A DNA stretch of 64,000 nt. Source: Herbinix sp. GTDB lineage: Bacteria; Bacillota; Clostridia; Lachnospirales; Lachnospiraceae. Under the pieces are notes generated by a model that saw only the letters and a program-made list of their open reading frames with translations, was not told the DNA's origin and made no database searches. The stretch lies in contig JAQZBN010000008.1 in assembly GCA_029238935.1 (NCBI GenBank), forward strand, positions 1-64,000. The letters are read 5' to 3'. Positions 45,766 through 54,712 of the stretch are shown one piece after another (position 1 is the first letter of the stretch; every line of letters begins with the position of its first letter). The position numbers and the translations under genes were made by a program.

Positions 45766-47903
45766 GCTATGATCTAAATGATTCAGTTTTAACCACCAAA
45801 GATGAGCGAATGTTCCTTATCAACCGAACGAAAGAGGATAAAGTTATTGCTTTGGCAGGAAATCCCAACGTAGGAAAAAGCACTATTTTTAATGGATTAA
45901 CCGGAATGCACCAACATACCGGAAATTGGCCCGGGAAGACGGTTGTTACCGCTTCCGGCAGCTGTAAATATAACGATATTGAATATATGCTTGTGGATCT
46001 TCCCGGTACCTACTCCTTAATGGCTCATTCCTCCGAAGAAGAAATTGCACGAGATTTTATTTGTTTTGGTAATCCTGACGTTACCATTGTTATCTGTGAT
46101 GCTACCTGTATGGAGCGAAACTTAAATCTTGTTTTACAGACTATGGAAATTACAAATCACGTCATTATATGTGTAAATTTAATGGATGAAGCAAAGTCTA
46201 AAAAAATTACAATTAACCTGAAAGCTCTGGAAGCAGAGTTAAAGGTTCCTGTTCTCGGAACCAATGCTACGAGAAAACGTGGCATAAAAGCTTTGATGGA
46301 GGAGGTATCAAAGCTTTCCATTCAAAATGAAGAACCTCCTGTTCTATATGATTCGACCATAGAAACTGCTCTTTCATTCTTACTTCCATCTCTGGAACAA
46401 TTACTTCCTGAATCAATCAACAAACGATGGGTCGCCATCCGATTGCTTGATTATGATGAACCACTCATGAAATCCTTAGAGGATTATCTTAACATTCAGC
46501 TATTTCAAAATGAACTCGTGTCAGAGCAATTATCAAAAGCTTATACCTTCCTACATGAACATGGTATTGAAAAAGAAAATATTAAAGATTCCATCGTCAG
46601 CTCCATCTTAAAACGGGCTGGTGATATTAATTCCAAAGTAGTAAAAAAAGAAAATGACAGCCTGGAAAGCCGGGACTTAAAAATTGACCGTATCTTAACC
46701 GGAAGACGTTTTGGTATTCCAATCATGATCTTACTCCTTCTAGGAGTCTTTTGGATTACGATTACCGGAGCTAATTATCCCTCTGATCTTTTGTATCAAG
46801 GTTTGTTCTGGATCGAAGATAAACTTCTCCTTGGTGCACAGGCTATCCATATGCCCGAATGGTTATCCGGTATATTAATATTAGGGGGATACCGAGTACT
46901 TGCATGGGTTGTTTCTGTCATGCTCCCTCCGATGGCAATCTTCTTTCCTCTCTTTACTATATTAGAGGATCTTGGATACCTGCCACGAGTAGCCTTTAAC
47001 TTAGACCATCAGTTTAAGAAGGCCTGTACCTGTGGAAAGCAGGCTCTTACCATGTGTCTGGGATTCGGCTGTAATGCTGCTGGTATCATTGGCTGCAGAA
47101 TCATCGACTCCCCAAGAGAACGACTCATTGCTATTATTACAAATAATTTTGTACCTTGTAACGGACGGTTTCCAACCTTAATCTCCATCATAACTATGTT
47201 TTTTATTTGGAGTTATTCCGGTATTGCTGGTTCCTTCCTCTCAGCAGGAATATTAACTTTGGTTATTCTGTTTGGTATTTTCATGACATTTACAGTATCA
47301 AGATTATTATCAAAAACAATCATTAAGGGAGTCCCCTCCTCTTTTACTTTAGAACTACCACCTTACCGAAAACCTCAGATTGGAAAGGTCATTGTACGAT
47401 CTATATTTAATAAAACCCTATACGTTCTAGGCCGTGCGGTTCGTGTTGCTGCACCAGCAGGACTTTTGCTCTGGTCCTTGGCCAATATTAATATCAATGG
47501 ATTCAGCTTGCTAAGCTATTGCACCGATTTTCTTGATCCAATCGGAAGGTTGATGGGGTTGGATGGTGTTATACTGACTGCATTTCTCTTAGGGTTTCCC
47601 GCCAATGAAATTGTTGTTCCTATCATCATTATGGCTTACTTGGGTGAAGGAAGTATCCTGGAACTGAATAACCTGGCTGAGTTAAAGACTTTGTTAGCGG
47701 ACCAAGGGTGGACGATAATAACTGCTATCTGCTTTATGCTATTCTCTCTGATGCATTGGCCATGTTCCACTACTCTAATTACAATTCATAAGGAGACGCA
47801 AAGCATCAAGTGGACTTTATTATCCGCTTTCATACCAACTTTGATCGGATTTATCCTCTGTGTTGTAGTCGCATTGATAGGAAAATTGTTATTTCTTGTA
47901 TAA
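45762..47903 (+). CDS. feoB: FeoB ferrous iron transporter
   Basis: A 713-residue membrane GTPase for Fe(II) uptake under anoxic conditions. The cytoplasmic G-domain has G1 LAGNPNVGKST (about 31-41), G2 TGNWPGKT, G3 VDLPGTYSL near 79 and G4 NLMDEAKSK near 139. The membrane part (about 325-713) contains Gate-type repeats with GFGCNAAGIIGCRII near 440 and GFPANEIVVPIII near 613. It overlaps feoA by 4 nt. No Fur box is obvious upstream of feoA. Confidence 0.96.
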   Translation: MSYDLNDSVLTTKDERMFLINRTKEDKVIALAGNPNVGKSTIFNGLTGMHQHTGNWPGKTVVTASGSCKYNDIEYMLVDLPGTYSLMAHSSEEEIARDFICFGNPDVTIVICDATCMERNLNLVLQTMEITNHVIICVNLMDEAKSKKITINLKALEAELKVPVLGTNATRKRGIKALMEEVSKLSIQNEEPPVLYDSTIETALSFLLPSLEQLLPESINKRWVAIRLLDYDEPLMKSLEDYLNIQLFQNELVSEQLSKAYTFLHEHGIEKENIKDSIVSSILKRAGDINSKVVKKENDSLESRDLKIDRILTGRRFGIPIMILLLLGVFWITITGANYPSDLLYQGLFWIEDKLLLGAQAIHMPEWLSGILILGGYRVLAWVVSVMLPPMAIFFPLFTILEDLGYLPRVAFNLDHQFKKACTCGKQALTMCLGFGCNAAGIIGCRIIDSPRERLIAIITNNFVPCNGRFPTLISIITMFFIWSYSGIAGSFLSAGILTLVILFGIFMTFTVSRLLSKTIIKGVPSSFTLELPPYRKPQIGKVIVRSIFNKTLYVLGRAVRVAAPAGLLLWSLANININGFSLLSYCTDFLDPIGRLMGLDGVILTAFLLGFPANEIVVPIIIMAYLGEGSILELNNLAELKTLLADQGWTIITAICFMLFSLMHWPCSTTLITIHKETQSIKWTLLSAFIPTLIGFILCVVVALIGKLLFLV

Positions 47904-48011
47904 TATTGTAAGGCGCTTCCAGCGAAACCCTAAAACAGTTGATTTTCCCTGTATTATCAGCTATAATAACAAGTAGTTTGTGCAATAACAATTTGTTAGA
48001 GGTGAAAATCA

Positions 48012-49406
48012 ATGAAAAACAGAAAGACCTTAACATCCATATTCACATTTCTAGTTGTTTTTTGTATCACAGGAATTATGCCCTTACCAGCCCAACATTT
48101 CTCAGAACAAAGCTTGCATACTAAAACCGTAGAATCTATTGATATAACGAAAGATACCAACGAAATTGTTTCATATTCCGTTACCGACACCAATGAGCCA
48201 ACGAAGGTTGAAAGAACCTTCGAACCTTCAATGGTTGAAACCAAGGACCGCATAACAGTGGATAACGCTCCCTCAGATGATCTTTTGGAAGAAGATTTAA
48301 AATCAAAGGTAGATGAGGAAAACCAAAAAGCGATCGCTAATTCTTCCAATGGATCTATGGAAGAAACAAATGCCACTACAGATGAATTATTAACTGACAA
48401 TACCGATCAAGACAGTATATCAGTTGAGGAACAAGAGATTGATCTTATGAATACAGAAAAGCCCGTGGGTAAAAAGATACCGGAATCTGCTCTGTATTCT
48501 AATATTGGCATTTCAATTGCCAGTTCCTTCGTCAACATAAGAAAAGACGCTGATACAAACAGTGAGATACTTGGTAAGCTTTACAAAAATGCTGCAGCTG
48601 AAATTCTTAAGACAGAAGGCGACTGGTATTATGTTGAATCCGGAAGCGTGAAAGGTTATGTAAAATCAGAGTTTATAAAGACTGGACTTTCCGATAACGA
48701 ACTAATTCAAAAGTATGGTGTTCTTCATATTAAGGTTGATGTCGATGGTTTAAATGTAAGAAAAGAACCTGAAATTGATTCCGACAAGGTCACATTGGTT
48801 TATGAGGGTGAAACATTCCCTGTAGATGAAGAGTTAGACGAATGGGTAAAAGTTAATATTACAGATGAGAATAAAGTTGGTTATGTGGCCAAGGAATTTG
48901 TTGATTTGGTTGTTGAGTTTGAGAAAGCAATCTCCAAAGAAGAGGAGCAGGAAATTCTAAAGCTCCAGGCTGAGGCAAGAGCAGCTGAGGAAACCATGGT
49001 AAAATACCGTGATGAAGTCAACTATTCCGCAGCCGATTTAAAGCTTCTCGCCTGTCTCGTTCATTCAGAAGCGGGAACACAAAGCTATGAAGGAAAACTA
49101 GCTGTGGCCAATGTCGTTCTTAACCGTGTAAAATCCAGTAAATACCCTGACACGATAAAGGATGTTATTTATCAGAGAGGGCAGTTCTCCGTTGCAGCCA
49201 GTGGTTCTTTAGAAAAACAGCTAAACAATTTCGGAAACTATTCCTCCAAGTCCCAGAAGCTATCCATTGAAGCTGCCAAAGCGTCCTTAGAGGGTGCAAA
49301 TAATATCGGAAACCGATTATATTTTCACTCCTATAAAGCAGCTGTAGCAAAAGGGTATGATCAGAAATCAAACAGTGTAAAACTAGACGGACATCTATTC
49401 TGGTAA
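48012..49406 (+). CDS. Secreted SH3-SleB (hydrolase_2) cell-wall hydrolase
   Basis: A 464-residue protein with a signal peptide (about 1-28). A Ser/Thr/Asp/Glu-rich low-complexity region (about 35-150) follows, then two bacterial SH3 domains (about 165-225, SFVNIRKDADTNSEILGKLY; about 236-300, GLNVRKEPEIDSDKVTLVY), a Glu/Ala helix, and a C-terminal SleB-like domain (about 340-464) starting LKLLACLVHSEAGTQSYEGK. The latter is the transglycosylase/amidase fold of spore germination enzymes, also used in vegetative cells. The SH3 pair and following VEFEKAISKEEE helix closely match the NlpC/P60 protein at 17754-19025. The role is in peptidoglycan remodelling. Whether it acts in spores is unknown. 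Confidence 0.9.
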   Translation: MKNRKTLTSIFTFLVVFCITGIMPLPAQHFSEQSLHTKTVESIDITKDTNEIVSYSVTDTNEPTKVERTFEPSMVETKDRITVDNAPSDDLLEEDLKSKVDEENQKAIANSSNGSMEETNATTDELLTDNTDQDSISVEEQEIDLMNTEKPVGKKIPESALYSNIGISIASSFVNIRKDADTNSEILGKLYKNAAAEILKTEGDWYYVESGSVKGYVKSEFIKTGLSDNELIQKYGVLHIKVDVDGLNVRKEPEIDSDKVTLVYEGETFPVDEELDEWVKVNITDENKVGYVAKEFVDLVVEFEKAISKEEEQEILKLQAEARAAEETMVKYRDEVNYSAADLKLLACLVHSEAGTQSYEGKLAVANVVLNRVKSSKYPDTIKDVIYQRGQFSVAASGSLEKQLNNFGNYSSKSQKLSIEAAKASLEGANNIGNRLYFHSYKAAVAKGYDQKSNSVKLDGHLFW

Positions 49407-49441
49407 TTAAGAATATCAATGTGAATATATGAAGTATTCAA

Positions 49442-49492
49442 AATACGGATCAGGAAAATGTTAATGATTTTAACAATTTCCTGATCCGTATT
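49442..49492. terminator. Bidirectional terminator between convergent genes
   Basis: AATACGGATCAGGAAA (49442-49457) pairs perfectly with TTTCCTGATCCGTATT (49477-49492), with an extra TGTTAA/TTAACA stem inside. It is followed rightward by CTTTTCATTC. It lies between the SleB-type gene and the PPi-PFK gene. Confidence 0.85.
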
Positions 49493-49542
49493 CTTTTCAT
49501 TCTTAATAATTTTCTATTGCTTTTTCTTTCGTGTCTCAATTC

Positions 49543-50763
49543 TTAATATAGCTTGATTTGCTTAGGAATACCATTTTCATATTTGATATTTGTTTCTCCT
49601 TGTATTAAAGGAAGCATATAATCCATCAGCTCGCTCGTAACATCATTTCCTGAAGCAGTAATCCATTCCATAGGAACCACTTTTTCATGATTTGCAACTT
49701 CATTAACCGGAACACTGATAAACTCAACTCGGTATGGCTTATCACTAATTCTACGGATTGCTGCCATTCTGCCAGTTTCCCCATCCAATGCACAACGAAG
49801 TGCTTTCTGGCCCAGCATGCTAGATTCTATGATGTCTGTTTCACTGGCAATGTGAGCTGCAGCTCTTTGCATTAGATTCAACTCCACAGAACGTACCTTG
49901 CAGCCGATCTCATTACGAATCATCTGCTCCAAGGCTCTAGCTGCTCCGGCAATATACTTATGACCAAAATTATCTACTGCGCCGGTGGAAACCTGATCTG
50001 ATACGTAAACTCCGTTGTTATCCTTAACACCTTCACTAACTGCAATCAGAATTCCTGGTTTTTTCGCCAATTGTTCTCTGACATCCTGAATAAACCTATT
50101 GTTATCAAAGTCCTTCTCGCATAGATATATAAGATCTGCTCCAGCACCTCCATTTACCCTTGCGAGGGCCGCTGCCGCAGTCAGCCATCCTGCATTTCTT
50201 CCCATGATTTCTACAATTGTAACTGCAGGAACATCATATACCGAAATATCTCGCTCTAACTCTGCTACTGTTGTTGCGATATATTTCGCTGCTGATCCAA
50301 ATCCAGGACTGTGATCCGTTAAATTCAAATCATTATCTACTGTTTTTGGCGCACCCATAACGATGATATCATAGTGATTTAGGCTGCAATACTCCGATAG
50401 TTTGTCCACAGTATCCATGGAATCATTTCCGCCAATATAAATAAAGTATTTGATCTCATTTTTTAAAAGTACTTCCACCGCTTTCTTATATTCCATCTCA
50501 TTGGTACGCCAGTCACCCATCTTGTGTCTGCAGGAACCAAGGGCAGAGGATGGCGTATACAGCAATGTGTCTAACGCTTCCGTATCCTGTACTAATTCAT
50601 TCAAATCAATGAACTCTTCTTTCAGTACACCATCAATTCCATTCTTCGCACCAAACACCTTATCTACTTTGCCACTGGCTCTAACCCCTTGTAATACACC
50701 AACCAGCGTAGCATTTATTGCAGCGGTCGGTCCTCCGGACTGAGCTACTAATAAATTATTCAT
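49543..50763 (-). CDS. pfp: Pyrophosphate-type 6-phosphofructokinase
   Basis: A 406-residue phosphofructokinase. AQSGGPTAAINATLVGV opens the protein (about 6-22). GGNDSMDT near 107 and PKTVDNDLNLTDHSPGFGSA near 140 carry the determinants of phosphoryl donor choice. The Asp after Gly-Gly-Asn and the Lys in PKTVDND are typical of pyrophosphate-dependent enzymes rather than ATP-dependent ones (which have GT in this place). IMGRNAGWLTAAAAL is near 185. It converts fructose 6-phosphate to the bisphosphate reversibly, sparing ATP in fermentation. It is monocistronic. Donor preference is inferred from residues. Confidence 0.9.
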   Translation of the reverse strand: MNNLLVAQSGGPTAAINATLVGVLQGVRASGKVDKVFGAKNGIDGVLKEEFIDLNELVQDTEALDTLLYTPSSALGSCRHKMGDWRTNEMEYKKAVEVLLKNEIKYFIYIGGNDSMDTVDKLSEYCSLNHYDIIVMGAPKTVDNDLNLTDHSPGFGSAAKYIATTVAELERDISVYDVPAVTIVEIMGRNAGWLTAAAALARVNGGAGADLIYLCEKDFDNNRFIQDVREQLAKKPGILIAVSEGVKDNNGVYVSDQVSTGAVDNFGHKYIAGAARALEQMIRNEIGCKVRSVELNLMQRAAAHIASETDIIESSMLGQKALRCALDGETGRMAAIRRISDKPYRVEFISVPVNEVANHEKVVPMEWITASGNDVTSELMDYMLPLIQGETNIKYENGIPKQIKLY

Positions 50764-50883
50764 TTCATGTCCTCCTTCATTCGGATCTGCCTATTGGCAT
50801 TACTTCTTCGTTGCAATCTGATTGCTACAATATCCCATTCTATCATGGTTAGGAAGTTACCGTCAATATAAGCACAATCTGTA

Positions 50884-51228
50884 TTAAAAATTACTTCCAG
50901 CATATCCCCAGGTCTTTAGTTCTTCATATGCCACATAGATCTGATTTTGTGCAATATCTAATTCACTTTTTATAATATCAGTTAATTCACCAGTCAGCTT
51001 CTCATAAGCTTCTTTGGTAGAGCTTCCTAATAGCTTTACCTCAACAAAAGCAATCGGGCAGTCACCTTTTCCTTGAAAATACAATGATCCCTTATCCTCA
51101 AAAGAAACCATCAACCACTGCTCACTTTTTCCGGGAATTAATTCAATGGCTTTTCCGAACTTCTCCTTTAATATTATTTCCTTTTCTTTTGAAATCTCAA
51201 CATTCGTCTTTGTATTAATAAATGGCAT
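50884..51228 (-). CDS. MIF/phenylpyruvate tautomerase-like protein
   Basis: A 114-residue protein starting MPFINTKTNVEIS. After removal of Met, the N-terminal Pro is the expected catalytic base of the tautomerase superfamily. MIF family features are EQWLMVSFEDKGSLYFQG near 55-72, VEVKLLGSS near 82 and a C-terminal NQIYVAYEELKTWGYAG. Such proteins may tautomerise phenylpyruvate or similar keto acids, and the natural role in bacteria is unknown. It lies alone behind an AAGGAGG site. Confidence 0.88.
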   Translation of the reverse strand: MPFINTKTNVEISKEKEIILKEKFGKAIELIPGKSEQWLMVSFEDKGSLYFQGKGDCPIAFVEVKLLGSSTKEAYEKLTGELTDIIKSELDIAQNQIYVAYEELKTWGYAGSNF

Positions 51229-51373
51229 TTCATTATCCTCCTTAACTTTAGTAAGTTTATTTTCTGTTTCTACTGTTGGTTTGTCAAGGCTGTTTTATGC
51301 ATATATCGATTTATTTCTTAAAAAAGTTACCATTACTTATTAATATCAATAAAACTTTAATTCACAGACATTA

Positions 51374-51416
51374 AAAGAGCCTCGAAAGGTGTAGCACTTT
51401 ACAGTCTTTCGAGGCT
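51374..51416 (-). terminator. Terminator of the cotJ operon
   Basis: AGCCTCGAAAG (51378-51388) pairs perfectly with CTTTCGAGGCT (51406-51416). Leftward the stem is followed by CTTTTAATG. It is 20 nt beyond the cotJC stop. Confidence 0.85.
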
Positions 51417-51436
51417 AACGAAAAAGGTTGAATTAA

Positions 51437-52039
51437 CTATTTCTTCATATCAAAGGATGGATTGAATGCGTAGAAGTTTCTGGAATCCAAATCATCTTGA
51501 ATCATTCTCAATGCTTCACCGAATCTCTGGAAATGAACGATTTCTCTTTCTCTTAAGAACTTAATCGGGTCACATACTTCAGGATCTGTGACTAACCGAA
51601 GAATATTATCGTAGGTTGTTCTTGCTTTTTGTTCTGCTGCCATATCTTCAACCAAGTCAGTAATCGGATCGCCTTTACTCTGGAAGAAAGTTGAGGTAAA
51701 CGGTACACCGCCTGCAGATTGCGGCCAAAGTCCTAAGGTATGATCTACATAATATTTTTCAAATCCGCCTTCTACGATTTCCTGAGGAGACAGATTCTTG
51801 GTTAACTGATATACAATAGCACAGACGATTTCCATATGAGCCATCTCTTCCGTTCCTATATCAGTCAATAAACCTTGAACCTTGTTGTTGCTCATGGTAT
51901 AACGTTGAGATAAATAACGCTGAGAAGCTGCAAGTTCACCATCCGGACCACCGAATTGGCTCATAATAACCTGCGCAAGTTTCGGATTACATTGGGTTAT
52001 AATTACTGGGTGTTGTAATCTTTTCTCATAACTCCACAT
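51437..52039 (-). CDS. cotJC: Spore coat protein CotJC (manganese catalase family)
   Basis: A 200-residue protein of the Mn-catalase/ferritin-like fold. Likely dimetal ligands are in GELAASQRYLSQR (near 34), GTEEMAHMEIV (near 63-73), AAEQKARTTYDNI near 134 and REREIVHFQRFGEAL near 163. CotJC is deposited in the inner spore coat. Catalase activity is likely by homology. It follows cotJB by 3 nt with an AAGGAAGGTGC site. Confidence 0.94.
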   Translation of the reverse strand: MWSYEKRLQHPVIITQCNPKLAQVIMSQFGGPDGELAASQRYLSQRYTMSNNKVQGLLTDIGTEEMAHMEIVCAIVYQLTKNLSPQEIVEGGFEKYYVDHTLGLWPQSAGGVPFTSTFFQSKGDPITDLVEDMAAEQKARTTYDNILRLVTDPEVCDPIKFLREREIVHFQRFGEALRMIQDDLDSRNFYAFNPSFDMKK

Positions 52040-52042
52040 ATA

Positions 52043-52300
52043 CTAGCACCTTCCTTCCCATGGCCACGGATCATCCGTCCAGGTCCACCTGTTTTTTACA
52101 TCAACATCATACATATTAATCGGTCCAAAGCACTTTGTGTATTCTTTTACAGCTTCATTTCTAACTTTTTCTGTTTTGCACCAATATTCCAAAGCTGCCT
52201 GATCAGTAGGATGTGTATCTAGGAATAATCTTAAATCATCCAGTACAAAGCTGGTTGCAGTGATAAAGTGAAATAATTTTTCTCTATTATTAACATCCAT
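52043..52300 (-). CDS. cotJB: Spore coat protein CotJB
   Basis: An 85-residue protein starting at the ATG at 52300 (MDVNNREKLFHFI), with GAAGGAG upstream inside the end of cotJA. A longer frame to 52357 is unsupported. The family pattern includes ATSFVLDDLRLFLDTHPTD, CFGPI and a Trp-rich C-terminus WTWTDDPWPWEGRC. It is small and of unknown biochemistry, needed with CotJA for CotJC coat assembly. Overlapping or abutting neighbours on both sides show a tight operon. Confidence 0.92.
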   Translation of the reverse strand: MDVNNREKLFHFITATSFVLDDLRLFLDTHPTDQAALEYWCKTEKVRNEAVKEYTKCFGPINMYDVDVKNRWTWTDDPWPWEGRC

Positions 52301-52301
52301 C

Positions 52302-52634
52302 TTATTTACAGCTCCTTCCGCAAAATTCCAGATCCAACTCTTTAAAAAGAGTGCCATGAGCTAAAGCTGCGAATTCATTTTCATATAGATTCTGAAAACG
52401 CTGCCAAGGAACATAGCACATACCAATAGGAAAGCGGCCTAATAAATCATCCGAATAATCATCTCTATCACACATATCTTCATGATGATCATGATCATGT
52501 TCATGTTCATGCTCATGATCATAGCATGCATTTTCCCCACATCCATTGTTTGGTCTATATGGAGACATATTTCTATCACATGGTGTGCGATATCCCATGT
52601 TTCCGTTATAAACTCCTCTTCTATACCTTTCCAT
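52302..52634 (-). CDS. cotJA: Spore coat-associated protein CotJA with His/Asp-rich insert
   Basis: A 110-residue protein starting at the ATG at 52634 (MERYRRGVYNGN) with AAAGGAG upstream. The C-terminal ~45 residues, LLGRFPIGMCYVPWQRF and YENEFAALAHGTLFKEL, are the CotJA core. Before it is an Asn/Cys-rich segment and a run of about 14 residues made only of His, Glu and Asp (about 39-52), which looks like a metal-binding insert and is not part of the core family. It is the first gene of cotJABC. Confidence 0.92.
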   Translation of the reverse strand: MERYRRGVYNGNMGYRTPCDRNMSPYRPNNGCGENACYDHEHEHEHDHDHHEDMCDRDDYSDDLLGRFPIGMCYVPWQRFQNLYENEFAALAHGTLFKELDLEFCGRSCK

Positions 52635-52728
52635 AATACAAGTATCTCCTTTCATTTCTATACGAGCAACATCGCAGACTGCTTTTGTTGTTCTATATAT
52701 CTTATGAGGAAAGGAGAAAACGGTGCTT

Positions 52729-52758
52729 ATCGTATGCTGTAAACTGTTAAAATATGAA
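52729..52758 (-). promoter_or_regulatory. Sigma-E-like promoter of cotJABC
   Basis: Leftward TTCATATT (52758-52751), 14-nt spacer, CATACGAT (52736-52729). This closely fits the sporulation sigma-E pattern (KCATATT ... CATACANT) known from Bacillus, where cotJ is sigma-E dependent. The predicted start is about 90 nt before cotJA. Confidence 0.72.
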
Positions 52759-52884
52759 TACTTTTTGAATAATTAGGAAGATTATACTTCTTCTAATCAT
52801 TGACAACAAAATAAGAATGGGCTAATATTTAACTAGTAATTGCAACTATGCGGCACCTGTGGAATAAGGGAGAGAAAGTATTAT

Positions 52885-53811
52885 ATGTACCATTTTATTA
52901 TTAATCCAAAATCATGCACCGGGCGGGGGATAAAGTATTGGTGGATTGTAAAAAGTGAATTAGATAAAAGAGAGATTCCATATACCGCCAATTTTACTCG
53001 ACATACTGGACATGCGACGCAGATAGCGGAGCAAATCTGCAACAGCGTAACAGGAATCAAGAATATCGTCATCCTAGGAGGTGACGGGACTTTTAATGAA
53101 GTAGCGAATGGCATTACAAACTATAAAGATATATTACTTGGATATATACCCTCAGGCTCCAGCAATGACCTGGCCAGAAGTTTAAAGATACCCAAAGATC
53201 CTGTAAAAGCCTTGTCAAACATTCTTAAGCCTGTGAAGTTTCAATATTTAGATCATGGAAAGATTACTTTTTTAGGGACGGATATTCCGCCCAGAAAGTT
53301 TGCATGTTCCAGCGGTATCGGATTTGATGCCAATGTATGCAAAGAGTCCTTTACTTCTCCTTTAAAAAAGAGACTCAATCGTTTTGGTGCGGGAAAGTTT
53401 ACTTATCTTTTGATTGCAATTAAGCAAATTATTGGACATAAGCCAGTAGATGGCACCATTATTGTCGATGGCGTAAAAAAAGACACCTATAAGAATATCT
53501 TCCTGGTGTCTAATATGATTCATAAATATGAAGGGGGCGGATTATTGATAGCTCCGGATGCGGACCCATCCGATCGTAAGCTCACAATCTGTTTAGTACA
53601 TGGATTAAGCCGGCTCAAAATATTTGTACTATTACCCACTATTTTAGTCGGAAAGCATATCTATGCCAAGGGTGTGGAAACATTTCACTGCTCCGATATT
53701 GAGATCATTATGAGTGAAACTATGGCCGTACACACTGATGGCGAAGTAGCAGCATCCTGTTCTCATGTGAAGATAACCAATATAAAAGATCAAATACGTA
53801 TGATATTATAA
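52885..53811 (+). CDS. Diacylglycerol kinase-family lipid kinase
   Basis: A 308-residue protein starting at the ATG at 52885 (MYHFIINPKSCTGRG). Upstream codons to 52840 lack a ribosome site. Kinase motifs: INPKSCTGRG (6-15), ILGGDGTFNEVANGI near 65-79 (ATP binding) and GYIPSGSSNDLARSL near 88-102. The C-terminal YegS/DgkB-type beta-sandwich ends VHTDGEVA near 288. It phosphorylates diacylglycerol or a related lipid, a step in recycling lipids from envelope synthesis. It is followed 16 nt later by a VanZ-like gene. Confidence 0.9.
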   Translation: MYHFIINPKSCTGRGIKYWWIVKSELDKREIPYTANFTRHTGHATQIAEQICNSVTGIKNIVILGGDGTFNEVANGITNYKDILLGYIPSGSSNDLARSLKIPKDPVKALSNILKPVKFQYLDHGKITFLGTDIPPRKFACSSGIGFDANVCKESFTSPLKKRLNRFGAGKFTYLLIAIKQIIGHKPVDGTIIVDGVKKDTYKNIFLVSNMIHKYEGGGLLIAPDADPSDRKLTICLVHGLSRLKIFVLLPTILVGKHIYAKGVETFHCSDIEIIMSETMAVHTDGEVAASCSHVKITNIKDQIRMIL

Positions 53812-53827
53812 GAAGGCAGGTAGGAAG

Positions 53828-54712
53828 ATGCAAAGAAGATCATCCCAGTTACAGAGCTCATCTTTAATTGTATTTTTTAGTATTATCACAATTATTGTTC
53901 AGTTTATTACGTATTACTTCTTTGTATCTCCTTACCTCATATTAGGTATTTCCTGTTTCATTTCCATCCTTTTTTGTATTATATTAATCGAACAGACGAG
54001 TAGCTATGAAGCCGGATTGATTTATTCCATATTAACCCTATTTGTTACTTCCATCATTACCTTCTTAACCTATTTTTCAAAAGAAAAATCATTGATTCCA
54101 TATACTGATTTTCTTCTTCTGATGCTCTTAATTCCTTGGTTTATACCAACCCTTACCTCTATTGTCCGCAATATGTTTGATCACAGAACCAGACTTACCG
54201 GCTTTCAGGATTTTTTCCGTAATAACTCAATCTTATTTCTTCTGTTTTACTTTACCGCAATTCTAATTGGATCATTCTCTCCCCATACCTTCTCATGGGT
54301 CAACCAGCTTTCTATCAGTGCGGCCAATTTTACTCCTTTTATGGGTCTTGCAACCCAAATTGAAGATTTTATTTATCAGGAAAATACCTTGTTTGATATC
54401 TTATCTTATCTGGTTGTAAGAATTGCAGTCTTCCTCCCCTATGGCTTTTATTGTACCTTATTACTTAGGAAGCAGTCACGCCTCCTAAGACTTCTGGTAT
54501 TGTTGTTATTTCCTGCAATTCTTGAAATAATACAGTACTTTTTCTATATCGAACGTTGCGATATCGATGATGTCATCTACGCTTTGTTTGGCGGAATTCT
54601 AGGTGCAGGTTCCTATCATTTATTTCATACGATTTTTCGTTTCGTATCAGGTAAAGAATTTCTGGAAAGAGAAACCGATTACGGATTTGCTAACAGTAAG
54701 ATTCATTTTTAA
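53828..54712 (+). CDS. VanZ-like membrane protein
   Basis: A 294-residue protein with about seven to eight hydrophobic segments. The last third (about 165-275) resembles the VanZ fold, with VVRIAVFLPYGFYCTLLLRK near 198 and LEIIQYFFYIERCDIDDVIYAL near 238-259, where the EI..RxxDxDDxxxN-like pattern is the family mark (YAL replaces the usual N). VanZ-type proteins can lower teicoplanin binding, but most are of unknown function. Its stop codon overlaps that of the convergent nuclease-helicase gene by 4 nt. Confidence 0.8.
   Translation: MQRRSSQLQSSSLIVFFSIITIIVQFITYYFFVSPYLILGISCFISILFCIILIEQTSSYEAGLIYSILTLFVTSIITFLTYFSKEKSLIPYTDFLLLMLLIPWFIPTLTSIVRNMFDHRTRLTGFQDFFRNNSILFLLFYFTAILIGSFSPHTFSWVNQLSISAANFTPFMGLATQIEDFIYQENTLFDILSYLVVRIAVFLPYGFYCTLLLRKQSRLLRLLVLLLFPAILEIIQYFFYIERCDIDDVIYALFGGILGAGSYHLFHTIFRFVSGKEFLERETDYGFANSKIHF

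Noticed and set aside
49165-49419. An 84-codon - strand frame within the SleB-like domain
   Set aside because: It is antisense to a conserved catalytic domain, with no ribosome site or family pattern.
52301-52357. Extended N-terminus of CotJB (MALFLKSWIW...)
   Set aside because: These codons overlap the end of cotJA in another frame and lack a ribosome site. The ATG at 52300 has GAAGGAG.
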